Assembly: GCA_018712905.1 (NCBI GenBank) | Contig: DVGD01000141.1 | Coordinates: 1 to 7,953, forward strand | Direction of reading: 5' to 3' | From: Candidatus Avoscillospira stercoripullorum | Lineage (GTDB): Bacteria; Bacillota; Clostridia; Oscillospirales; Oscillospiraceae | Length of the DNA: 7,953 nt | Shown: one piece after another, positions 1 through 5,364 of the stretch | Layout: every line of letters begins with the position of its first letter | Numbering within the stretch: the stretch's first letter is position 1 | Notes under the pieces: model-generated | Told to the model about the DNA's origin: nothing | The model's database searches: none | What the model saw: only the letters and a program-made list of their open reading frames with translations | Program-made: the position numbers and the translations under genes

Positions 1-1125
1 CAGGCGCGTCTCATCCACGGCATCCGCCGCGCCTCCGACCAGATCCTCGCCGATTCCGAGGTGCTGGTGGTCTGCGGCGCGTGCTGCACCGCCGCCGCGG
101 CCAAGGCCGCCATCGAGGCCTACCACGGCTGCGCCCGGAACCTCCTCCACACCCCTCAGATCTTCTTCGTGGGCGGCTCCCTCTCCAGCCGCCAGTGGCT
201 GGAGCTGAGCCAGCTTTTGGAGGATCGGTCATACAGCCTCCTTCTGGTCTCCCCCACCGGCAGCGACCTGGGCACCAACGTCACCGCCCGGGGACTTCGC
301 TGGCTTATGGAGCGCAAGTACGGCGCCGCCGCCAAAAACCGCATCTTCGTGGCCACCCCTGTGGGGACGCCCCTGCACCGCTGCGGCCAGGAGGAGGGCT
401 ACGAGCTCTTCCCCATGCCCCGGGAGCTGGGCGGCACCGCCTCCATCTTCACCGCCGGGGCGCTTTTACCCATGTCGGCGGCGGGCATCGATCCCCTGGC
501 CGTGCTGGACGGCGCCGTGGAGACCGCCCAGGCCATGGACATCCGCGCCTTCGAAAACCCCGCCTGGCTCTATGCCGCCGCCCGCGCCGTGCTGGCCGGG
601 AAGGGATACGGCCGGGAGTTCCTGTGCTTCTTCGACCACAGTCTGGACGCCCTGGGGCGGTGGTGGCAGCAGCTCACCTGGCAGTGGCAGACCGGCCGCA
701 GCCGCGCCCTGACGCCGGTGACGGCGCTTTTGCCCGGCGACCTGGGCGTGCTCGACAATCTGGCCGCCAGCGGCCAGGCACAGATGCTGGAGACCCTGGT
801 GCACTTTGCCCCCATCGCCAAAAAGGTGCCTGTGGAGATGGATTGGAAGGACTACGACGGCCTGGGCTTCCTCTCCGGGCGCAACTGGGAGGATGTGGAG
901 CAAGCCCTCGCCGCGGCGCTGAGCGAAACCCACGGCATGGCCGGCGTCCCTCTGGTGGACGTGGATGCCGGGGATCTCACCGCCGAAAACCTGGGCTCTC
1001 TCTTCTATTTCCTGGAGCTCTCCTCCGCCCTCACGGCCTGCCTGGCCGGGGAGGAGCCCTTCCCGCCCGATGGCGCCAAGGTACAGCGCTGCGCCATGGC
1101 ACAGCTTCGGGGGGAAAATACGTAA
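1..1125 (+). CDS. Glucose-6-phosphate isomerase-fold protein, 5' partial, probably catalytically inactive
   Basis: The frame is open from base 1, so the start lies upstream; 374 codons plus TAA are visible. It aligns almost without gaps to the Bacillus-type GPI of about 450 residues. Landmarks are SEVLVVCGA (N-terminal sugar-isomerase domain), LEDRSYSLLLVSPTGSDL, ERKYG, LGGTASIFTAGALLPMSAAGID, NPAWLYAAARAVL, RWWQQL and the C-terminal LGSLFYFLELSSALTACLAGEEPF. GPI normally interconverts glucose-6-phosphate and fructose-6-phosphate in the cytoplasm. Here the residues that do this are changed. The catalytic Glu position (Glu290 in Geobacillus numbering, from memory) is Gln at 682-684, His311 is Gly at 745-747, and Lys425 is Arg at 1087-1089. 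The GGS loop is CCT (82-90), the phosphate loop SxSGTTT reads SPTGSDL (from 250), and GGR is GGT (430-438). The frame is intact and codon use matches the neighbours, so it is not a decaying pseudogene. Family assignment is firm; loss of isomerase activity is inferred. Confidence 0.85.
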   Translation, partial: QARLIHGIRRASDQILADSEVLVVCGACCTAAAAKAAIEAYHGCARNLLHTPQIFFVGGSLSSRQWLELSQLLEDRSYSLLLVSPTGSDLGTNVTARGLRWLMERKYGAAAKNRIFVATPVGTPLHRCGQEEGYELFPMPRELGGTASIFTAGALLPMSAAGIDPLAVLDGAVETAQAMDIRAFENPAWLYAAARAVLAGKGYGREFLCFFDHSLDALGRWWQQLTWQWQTGRSRALTPVTALLPGDLGVLDNLAASGQAQMLETLVHFAPIAKKVPVEMDWKDYDGLGFLSGRNWEDVEQALAAALSETHGMAGVPLVDVDAGDLTAENLGSLFYFLELSSALTACLAGEEPFPPDGAKVQRCAMAQLRGENT

Positions 1126-1159
1126 ATTCGCCCGATGGGATTTTGGGCAAAACTAACAA

Positions 1160-1188
1160 TTGTAATCGGTGGGTAAAGCTGTTAGAAT
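1160..1188 (+). promoter_or_regulatory. Sigma-A promoter for the small P-loop NTPase gene
   Basis: The -35 box is TTGTAA (1160-1165) and the -10 box is TAGAAT (1183-1188), with a 17-base spacer. A TG at 1180-1181 gives an extended -10. Transcription would start near 1195, leaving a leader of about 40 bases. No terminator separates it from the upstream GPI-like gene, so read-through from that gene is also possible. Confidence 0.6.
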
Positions 1189-1196
1189 GTGAGAAA

Positions 1197-1210
1197 GGGG
1201 AGTATTCCCC
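1197..1210 (+). repeat. Short leader hairpin GGGGA/TCCCC
   Basis: This is a perfect 5-base-pair inverted repeat, GGGGA (1197-1201) and TCCCC (1206-1210), with loop GTAT. It falls at the very 5' end of the transcript predicted from the 1160-1188 promoter, 10 bases before the AGGAGG ribosome binding site. No T-run follows, so it is not a terminator. A 5' stabilising stem-loop is the simplest reading. Confidence 0.4.
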
Positions 1211-1234
1211 ACGGCAAATAAGGAGGTCTTTCCT

Positions 1235-1645
1235 ATGGTTAAGGTAATTATGGGTCTTAAGGGTTCCGGTAAGACCAAGCAGTTGATCGACGCCATCAAC
1301 ACGTCCATCAAAGCGGAGTCCGGCAGCATGGTCTGCATCGAAAAGGGCAACGCGCTCACTTTTGATATTGATTATCGTGTCCGTCTCATCGACGCCAGCG
1401 AATATGATATCGGCAACTATCTCTTCCTCAAGGGCTTTATCAGTGGCCTGCATGCCGGTAATTTTGATATTTCCCACATTTTCATCGATGGTCTCTACAA
1501 GCTCTCCGGCACCAGCGATCCTGAAGAGACCGCTGCGTTCCTCGCCTGGTGCGAGGCCTTCGGCAAGGCCAACAAGCTGGAGTTCACCATCTCCATTTCC
1601 GACGATCCGGCCAAGCTCCCCGAGAGCATCACCAAGTACGCATAA
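1235..1645 (+). CDS. Small P-loop NTPase-like protein of unknown function
   Basis: The product is 136 residues. The ATG at 1235 follows a near-perfect AGGAGG (1221-1226) by 8 bases. The N-terminus is a Walker A motif, GLKGSGKT (residues 7-14), directly after a short beta-strand (MVKVIM). A Walker-B-like strand, HIFIDGL, lies at residues 81-87. No signal peptide, membrane segment or extra domain is visible, so a cytoplasmic nucleotide-binding protein is expected. Similar short proteins occur widely in clostridia, sometimes labelled as PilT-like or generic ATP-binding proteins. I know of no demonstrated function, and the PilT label is not supported because secretion-ATPase motifs are absent. 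Its codons (GAT, ATT, TAT, CGT) are visibly less GC-biased than those of its neighbours. It has its own promoter and terminator, so it forms a one-gene unit. Confidence 0.85.
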   Translation: MVKVIMGLKGSGKTKQLIDAINTSIKAESGSMVCIEKGNALTFDIDYRVRLIDASEYDIGNYLFLKGFISGLHAGNFDISHIFIDGLYKLSGTSDPEETAAFLAWCEAFGKANKLEFTISISDDPAKLPESITKYA

Positions 1646-1685
1646 GTTCGAGTACCGCAAGTCATCTTGTTCTTCATAAATCATC

Positions 1686-1716
1686 ACCGCAGCCGAAATC
1701 CGGCTGCGGTTTTCTC
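1686..1716 (+). terminator. Intrinsic terminator after the P-loop NTPase gene
   Basis: A perfect 10-base-pair GC-rich stem, ACCGCAGCCG (1686-1695) and CGGCTGCGGT (1701-1710), has a 5-base loop AAATC and is followed by TTTTCTC. It begins about 40 bases after the stop codon and ends just before the next promoter at 1730, so it cleanly separates the two units. Confidence 0.85.
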
Positions 1717-1729
1717 GTGCCCAGAGGCA

Positions 1730-1758
1730 TTGACAAAATACCAACCCACAGGTACAAT
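1730..1758 (+). promoter_or_regulatory. Strong sigma-A promoter for the MATE gene
   Basis: A perfect -35 box TTGACA (1730-1735), a 17-base spacer and TACAAT (1753-1758, 5 of 6 to consensus). The predicted start near 1765 leaves a leader of about 60 bases before the ATG at 1825. Confidence 0.8.
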
Positions 1759-1772
1759 AAAAGGACATCACG

Positions 1773-1797
1773 CGCTGCTTTTCACCGGAAAGCGGCG
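1773..1797 (+). repeat. Leader hairpin upstream of the MATE gene
   Basis: CGCTGCTTT (1773-1781) can pair with AAAGCGGCG (1789-1797): nine pairs including one G-U, loop of 7 bases. It is followed by TTTATT. It occupies most of the predicted 5' leader. The weak T-tract means it could be a poor attenuator or only a structured leader; the sequence does not decide. Confidence 0.4.
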
Positions 1798-1824
1798 TTT
1801 ATTCTGGATTTGAGGTGCATCTTC

Positions 1825-3207
1825 ATGGCGATCGGCTTCTTCAGGCGGCAAAATCCGTCCTCCATGCTGGAGGGCTCCATCTGGCGGGGACTGGTGTCCT
1901 TTGCCATCCCCATTTTCATTGGGAATCTCTTCCAGCAGCTCTACAACACCGCCGACACCCTCATCGTCGGCCAGTTCATCGGCAAGGAGGCTTTGGCCGC
2001 CGTCAGCTCCTCGTCCAACCTCATCTTTATGATGATCGGCCTGCTCCAGGGCATCTCCCTGGGCGCCGGCGTGCTCATCGCCAAATACTACGGCGCCCGG
2101 GATCAGAAAAACCTCACCCTGGCCATCCACACCGGCCTGGCCTTCGGCTTGGCGGGCGGCCTGGCGCTCACAGCCATCGGCGTCGTCTTCACCCCGGTGA
2201 TCCTCCAGTGGATGGGCACCCCCGCCGACGTGCTGCCCAACTCCATCGCCTACTTCCGCACCTATTTCTACGGCTGCGTGGCCGTATTCCTCTATAACAT
2301 CGCCGTGGGCATCCTCCAGGCCGTGGGCGACAGCCGCCACCCCCTCTATTACCTCATTCTCTCCTCCTTTGTGAACATCGCGCTGGATCTTTTGTTTGTG
2401 GCGGTGTTCCACTGGGGCGTGGCCTCGGCCGCCGCGGCCACGGTAATCTCCCAGGCCGTGTCGGCGCTCCTTTGCATCTGGCATCTCATGCGCTCGAGCG
2501 ACGTCTACCACGTGGATCTCAAACGCATTCGCTTCCACGCCCCCATGCTCAAGCAGATCGTCCGCTTCGGCCTCCCGTCCGGCATCCAAAACTCGGTGAT
2601 CGGCCTTGCCAACGTGGTGGTGCAGGCCAACATCAACGCCTTCGGCTCCGACGCCATGGCCGGCTGCGGCTCCTATGCCAAGGTGGAGGGCTTTGCCTTT
2701 CTGCCCGTCACCTGCTTCGCCATGGGGCTTGCCACCTTTGTGAGCCAGAACCTGGGCGCCAAGCAGTATGACCGGGTGAAAAAAGGCGCCCGGTTCGGCA
2801 TTTTGTGCTCGGTGACCCTGGCCGAGGTGGTGGGACTTCTCATCTTCTTCGGCGCGCCGCTGCTCATCGTCCTCTTCAACGACGATCCCGCCGTGGTGGC
2901 CTACGGCACCCTGCAGGCGCACACCGAAGCCCTCTTCTACTGCTTCCTGGCCTTGAGCCACTGCATGGCCGGCATCCTCCGGGGCGCGGGCAAGGCCACC
3001 ATCCCCATGCTGGTGATGCTGGCGTGCTGGTGCCTGGTGCGCGTGACGTACATCTCCTTCATGGTACGCCTGATCCCCAACATCCAGGTGGTCTTCACCG
3101 CCTATCCCCTCACCTGGTTTTTGAGCTCGGTGATCTTCGTGATTTACTACTTCAAGGCCGACTGGCTGCACAACTTTGACCGGCTCGACGCCATGCAGAA
3201 GCTCTGA
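1825..3207 (+). CDS. MATE-family multidrug/metabolite efflux transporter
   Basis: The product is a 460-residue integral membrane protein. The start is the ATG at 1825, 7 bases after TGAGGTG (1811-1817). The frame is open further upstream, but those codons precede the promoter and have no ribosome binding site. Length and hydrophobic pattern fit the usual 12-helix MATE fold with two homologous halves. The first has IPIFIGNLFQQLYNTADTLI (residues 28-47) and VGILQAVGDSRHPLYY (161-176). The second has GLPSGIQNSVIGLANVVVQA (249-268) and GILRGAGKATIPM (383-395). MATE pumps export cationic drugs or metabolites by H+ or Na+ antiport; the substrate cannot be read from sequence. It is transcribed alone between a terminator upstream and a new promoter downstream. 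I see no intrinsic terminator directly after it. Confidence 0.93.
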   Translation: MAIGFFRRQNPSSMLEGSIWRGLVSFAIPIFIGNLFQQLYNTADTLIVGQFIGKEALAAVSSSSNLIFMMIGLLQGISLGAGVLIAKYYGARDQKNLTLAIHTGLAFGLAGGLALTAIGVVFTPVILQWMGTPADVLPNSIAYFRTYFYGCVAVFLYNIAVGILQAVGDSRHPLYYLILSSFVNIALDLLFVAVFHWGVASAAAATVISQAVSALLCIWHLMRSSDVYHVDLKRIRFHAPMLKQIVRFGLPSGIQNSVIGLANVVVQANINAFGSDAMAGCGSYAKVEGFAFLPVTCFAMGLATFVSQNLGAKQYDRVKKGARFGILCSVTLAEVVGLLIFFGAPLLIVLFNDDPAVVAYGTLQAHTEALFYCFLALSHCMAGILRGAGKATIPMLVMLACWCLVRVTYISFMVRLIPNIQVVFTAYPLTWFLSSVIFVIYYFKADWLHNFDRLDAMQKL

Positions 3208-3223
3208 TCGTCCGATTTTCGGC

Positions 3224-3310
3224 TGAAATTCCCGGGATTTTTGGCAATTTGGTGAAATTCCCCTTGTATCCCAGTGGGTTTTCCGGTATGATATGTTTAG
3301 TGAAATTTCC
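3224..3310 (+). repeat. Three TGAAATT(C/T)CC direct repeats around the response-regulator promoter
   Basis: TGAAATTCCC occurs at 3224-3233 and at 3253-3262, and TGAAATTTCC at 3301-3310. The start-to-start spacing is 29 and 48 bases. The second copy ends 1 base before the -35 box and the third lies just past the predicted transcription start. The placement is suitable for an operator, possibly for autoregulation by the encoded response regulator. However, the spacing is not the 10-11 base tandem period typical of OmpR/PhoB boxes. Confidence 0.4.
3264..3292 (+). promoter_or_regulatory. Sigma-A promoter for the response regulator
   Basis: TTGTAT (3264-3269) and TATGAT (3287-3292) are separated by 17 bases. 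Transcription would begin near 3299, leaving a leader of about 36 bases. This also rules out the in-frame ATG at 3293 as a start, because it would lie upstream of the transcript. Confidence 0.65.
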
Positions 3311-3334
3311 GCTGGCAGCAAGGGAGGCAGCCCA

Positions 3335-4009
3335 ATGATCTACCTGGTGGAAGACGACGGCAACATCCGTGAGTTCGTCCTCTATGCCCTCACCGGCCAG
3401 GGCTTTGATGCCCAGGGCTTTGAAAAGCCCTCGCAGTTCTTCGCCGCCCTGGAAAAGCAGATCCCGGAGCTGGTTTTGCTGGATCTCATGCTCCCCGAGG
3501 AGGACGGCCTGTCGGTTTTAAAGCGCTTTCGCGCCGCACCGGCCACCCGCCACGTGCCGGTGATTATCCTCTCGGCCAAGGACACGGAGTTTGACAAGGT
3601 GCTCGGCCTCGATTCCGGCGCCGACGACTACCTGCCCAAGCCCTTCGGCATGCTGGAGCTCTTCTCCCGCATCCGGGCGGTGCTCCGCCGCTCCCAGCAG
3701 GCGCTGCCGCCCCGGGAATATCGCGCAGGCGCGCTGTTGGTGCGTCCCGCCCAGCGGGAGACCCTGGTAGGCGGCGAGAAAATCGCCCTGACGCCCAAGG
3801 AGTTTGAAATCCTCTGCCTGCTCCTCTCCCACCCCGGCCTGGTGCTCTCCCGGGGGCAGATCCAGGATCAGGTGTGGGGCATGGAATACCTGGGCGAAAC
3901 CCGCACGGTGGACGTCCACATCCGCTCTTTGCGCCAGAAGCTAGGTTCCTGCGGCGAGCTCATCGAGACGGTGCGGGGCGTGGGCTACCGCCTGGCCACC
4001 CCCCGCTAG
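3335..4009 (+). CDS. OmpR/PhoB-family response regulator, orphan in this window
   Basis: The product is 224 residues. The start is the ATG at 3335, 7 bases after AAGGGAGG (3320-3327). The receiver domain (residues 1-118) has the acidic pocket EDD (6-8), phospho-acceptor Asp50 in LVLLDLMLPEEDG, the Ser80 switch residue and Lys102 in the PKPF motif, so it should be phosphorylatable. The C-terminal winged-helix domain (about 128-222) carries LTPKEFEILCLLLSHPGLVLSR, VWG, ETRTVDVHIRSLRQKLG and VRGVGYRL, all typical of OmpR/PhoB DNA-binding domains. It would bind direct-repeat promoter sites as a dimer when phosphorylated. A histidine kinase gene normally follows directly; here the next gene is a MinD-like ATPase, so any kinase partner is elsewhere. 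The TGAAATT(C/T)CC repeats at its own promoter are candidate autoregulatory sites. Confidence 0.95.
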   Translation: MIYLVEDDGNIREFVLYALTGQGFDAQGFEKPSQFFAALEKQIPELVLLDLMLPEEDGLSVLKRFRAAPATRHVPVIILSAKDTEFDKVLGLDSGADDYLPKPFGMLELFSRIRAVLRRSQQALPPREYRAGALLVRPAQRETLVGGEKIALTPKEFEILCLLLSHPGLVLSRGQIQDQVWGMEYLGETRTVDVHIRSLRQKLGSCGELIETVRGVGYRLATPR

Positions 4010-4093
4010 GCGCCGCGCCGGCCAAAGGGGCGGAAAAAGTTGCTGTTTTCTTGTCAGATTCCCAGAAATTGCCGCAAACTTTCGGAACTCACC

Positions 4094-4122
4094 TTGCAAT
4101 CCCCGCGCAAATAGGATATAAT
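4094..4122 (+). promoter_or_regulatory. Strong sigma-A promoter for the MinD-like/MGS-like unit
   Basis: TTGCAA (4094-4099), a 17-base spacer and a perfect TATAAT (4117-4122). The predicted start near 4129 gives a leader of about 26 bases, just long enough for GGGGAGGGAG. It is the last convincing promoter before the hisS-aspS T-box. Confidence 0.75.
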
Positions 4123-4154
4123 AAATTTGATTTTTCACGAGGGGAGGGAGCACC

Positions 4155-4892
4155 TTGGGTCAGGTTCTGGCCGTGGTGTCCGGCAAGGGCGGAACCGGGA
4201 AGACGTCACTGTGCGCCGCCATGGCGTCCCATCTCGCCCGGGAGGGAAAGCGTGTCCTCCTGGTGGATTTGGACGTGGGGCTGCGCAATCTCGATCTCTC
4301 CCTGGGTCTTGCCGATGAGCCCTCCATCCCCTTCACCGCGGTGATGCGGGGGGAATATCCCCTGGAGCGCGCCACTGCCCATCCCGCCCTGCCCGGGCTT
4401 TTTTTCCTCACCGCCCCGGTGACCGAAGCGCCGGAAAGCATCGATCCGGCGCAATTTTCCCGCCTGATGGCGGAGGTTCGCCGGGCATTCGACTTCTGCT
4501 TTCTCGATGCCCCCGCCGGTGTGGGTGCGCTCTTTCACCTGGCCGCCGCGGTTTCTGACGAAGCGCTGGTGGTCTGCTGCTCCGACCCCGCCTCGCTGCG
4601 GGACGGCGCCCGCACCGCCGAGCTTCTCACCGCCTATCCCCAGGTGGAGACCCGCCTGATCGTCAACCGCATCCGCCGGCGGATCTTCCGACGTACCCGC
4701 GTCACCGTGGACGACATTATGGACACGGTGGGGCTGCCCCTCCTGGGCATCGTGCCCGAGGACGAGGCCGTCCCCCTCGCCGCCGCCGCGGGAGCGCCCC
4801 TGGCGCTCTACACCGGCAAGGGCGCGTCCCTGGCCTGCCTGCACATGGCGCGCAGGCTCCTGGGTATTCGCCAGCCCTTCGTCCGGCTCTGA
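4155..4892 (+). CDS. MinD-like ParA-superfamily ATPase without an evident membrane-targeting helix
   Basis: The product is 245 residues. It starts with TTG at 4155, 4 bases after the purine-rich run GGGGAGGGAG (4141-4150); no ATG or GTG better fits the N-terminal strand. The deviant Walker A is SGKGGTGKT (residues 9-17) with signature Lys11. Asp40 follows in VDLDVGLRNLDLSLGL, very close to the MinD switch region, and the Walker B region is FDFCFLDAPAG (112-122). The region IVNRIRR...VDDIMDTVGLPLLGIVPEDEAV also follows MinD closely. MinD dimerises with ATP, binds membrane through a C-terminal amphipathic helix and recruits MinC. This protein ends at LLGIRQPFVRL, where MinD still has that helix, and no minC or minE is in the window. 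It is probably a MinD paralogue acting on other cargo. The MGS-like gene lies 52 bases downstream with no terminator between them. Confidence 0.85.
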   Translation: MGQVLAVVSGKGGTGKTSLCAAMASHLAREGKRVLLVDLDVGLRNLDLSLGLADEPSIPFTAVMRGEYPLERATAHPALPGLFFLTAPVTEAPESIDPAQFSRLMAEVRRAFDFCFLDAPAGVGALFHLAAAVSDEALVVCCSDPASLRDGARTAELLTAYPQVETRLIVNRIRRRIFRRTRVTVDDIMDTVGLPLLGIVPEDEAVPLAAAAGAPLALYTGKGASLACLHMARRLLGIRQPFVRL

Positions 4893-4944
4893 TGTTCGAT
4901 TTCCAGTGAAATGATTTTTTCGCTTACTATAAGGGGTGAACGCT

Positions 4945-5361
4945 ATGAACATAACCTTGATGGCCCACGATAAGAAAAAGGAATTGATGGTTCAGTTCTG
5001 CACTGCCTACAAGAGCATTTTGTCCAAGCACAGCCTTTCCGCCACGGCCACCACCGGCCGTCTCGTGGCCGAGGCCACGGGTCTGCCCGTCTCGCTGTTT
5101 CTCTCCAGCCATCAGGGCGGCCACCAGCAGGTGGACGTGCGCATCGCCTACAACGAGATCGACATGGTGCTGCTCTTCTCCGACCCCAACGGCAACGATC
5201 CCTGGGAGGATCAGCGGGTGATGCAGACCATTCACCTGTGCGACAGCTACAACGTCCCCTGCGCCACCAACCTGGCTTCGGCGGAGATGCTCGTTCTCGG
5301 CCTGCAGCGAGGCGACCTCGACTGGCGCGAGATGATCCGCCCCAAGCGTTCCCTGCGCTGA
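4945..5361 (+). CDS. Methylglyoxal synthase-fold protein with altered active site
   Basis: The product is 138 residues, the usual MGS length. The ATG at 4945 lies 6 bases after AAGGGGTG (4931-4938); an in-frame GTG at 4936 overlaps that site and is unlikely. MGS normally converts dihydroxyacetone phosphate to methylglyoxal and phosphate. Family features are clear: AHDKKK (residues 7-12), ATATTG (33-38), EATGLPV, GGHQQV (58-63), SDP (79-81), LCDSYNVPCATN and RGDLDWREM. The catalytic base Asp of GGDQQ (Asp71 in E. coli, Asp60 in B. subtilis) is His60 here, codon CAC at 5122-5124. The SGP phosphate motif reads SSH. The region matching E. coli PHDPD reads PWEDQ, so His98 becomes Trp87 and Asp101 is lost. 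His8, Asp9, Thr36-37 and Asp80 remain. The fold is certain and normal MGS activity is doubtful. It may be a ligand-binding relative, as in the MGS-like regulatory domain of carbamoyl-phosphate synthetase. Confidence 0.85.
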   Translation: MNITLMAHDKKKELMVQFCTAYKSILSKHSLSATATTGRLVAEATGLPVSLFLSSHQGGHQQVDVRIAYNEIDMVLLFSDPNGNDPWEDQRVMQTIHLCDSYNVPCATNLASAEMLVLGLQRGDLDWREMIRPKRSLR

Positions 5362-5364
5362 TAT

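Noticed and set aside
1549..1824. 92-codon N-terminal extension of the MATE open frame
   Set aside because: It runs through the P-loop gene, a terminator and a promoter. The protein homology begins at ATG 1825 with a good ribosome binding site.
1768..3321. Long open frame on the - strand opposite the MATE gene
   Set aside because: Its composition is rich in Gly, His, Glu and Asp, typical of the antisense of a GC-rich hydrophobic coding sequence. It has no domain pattern and crosses real promoters.
3293..3334. Upstream ATG extending the response regulator by 14 residues
   Set aside because: It overlaps the end of the -10 box and precedes the predicted transcription start. AAGGGAGG at 3320-3327 points to ATG 3335.
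4011..4036. GC-rich inverted repeat after the response regulator as a terminator
   Set aside because: The best stem (CCGCGCC with GGGGCGG) has a mismatch and is followed by A residues, not a T-run.
4155..4892. Plasmid or chromosome partition ParA with parS
   Set aside because: The sequence is nearer MinD (DVGLRNLDLSLGL). No parB gene is present and I saw no parS-like 16-base palindrome.
4901..4932. Possible promoter TTCCAG / TACTAT just before the MGS-like gene
   Set aside because: The boxes are weak, and the transcript would begin at or after the ribosome binding site at 4931-4938. Co-transcription with the MinD-like gene is more likely.
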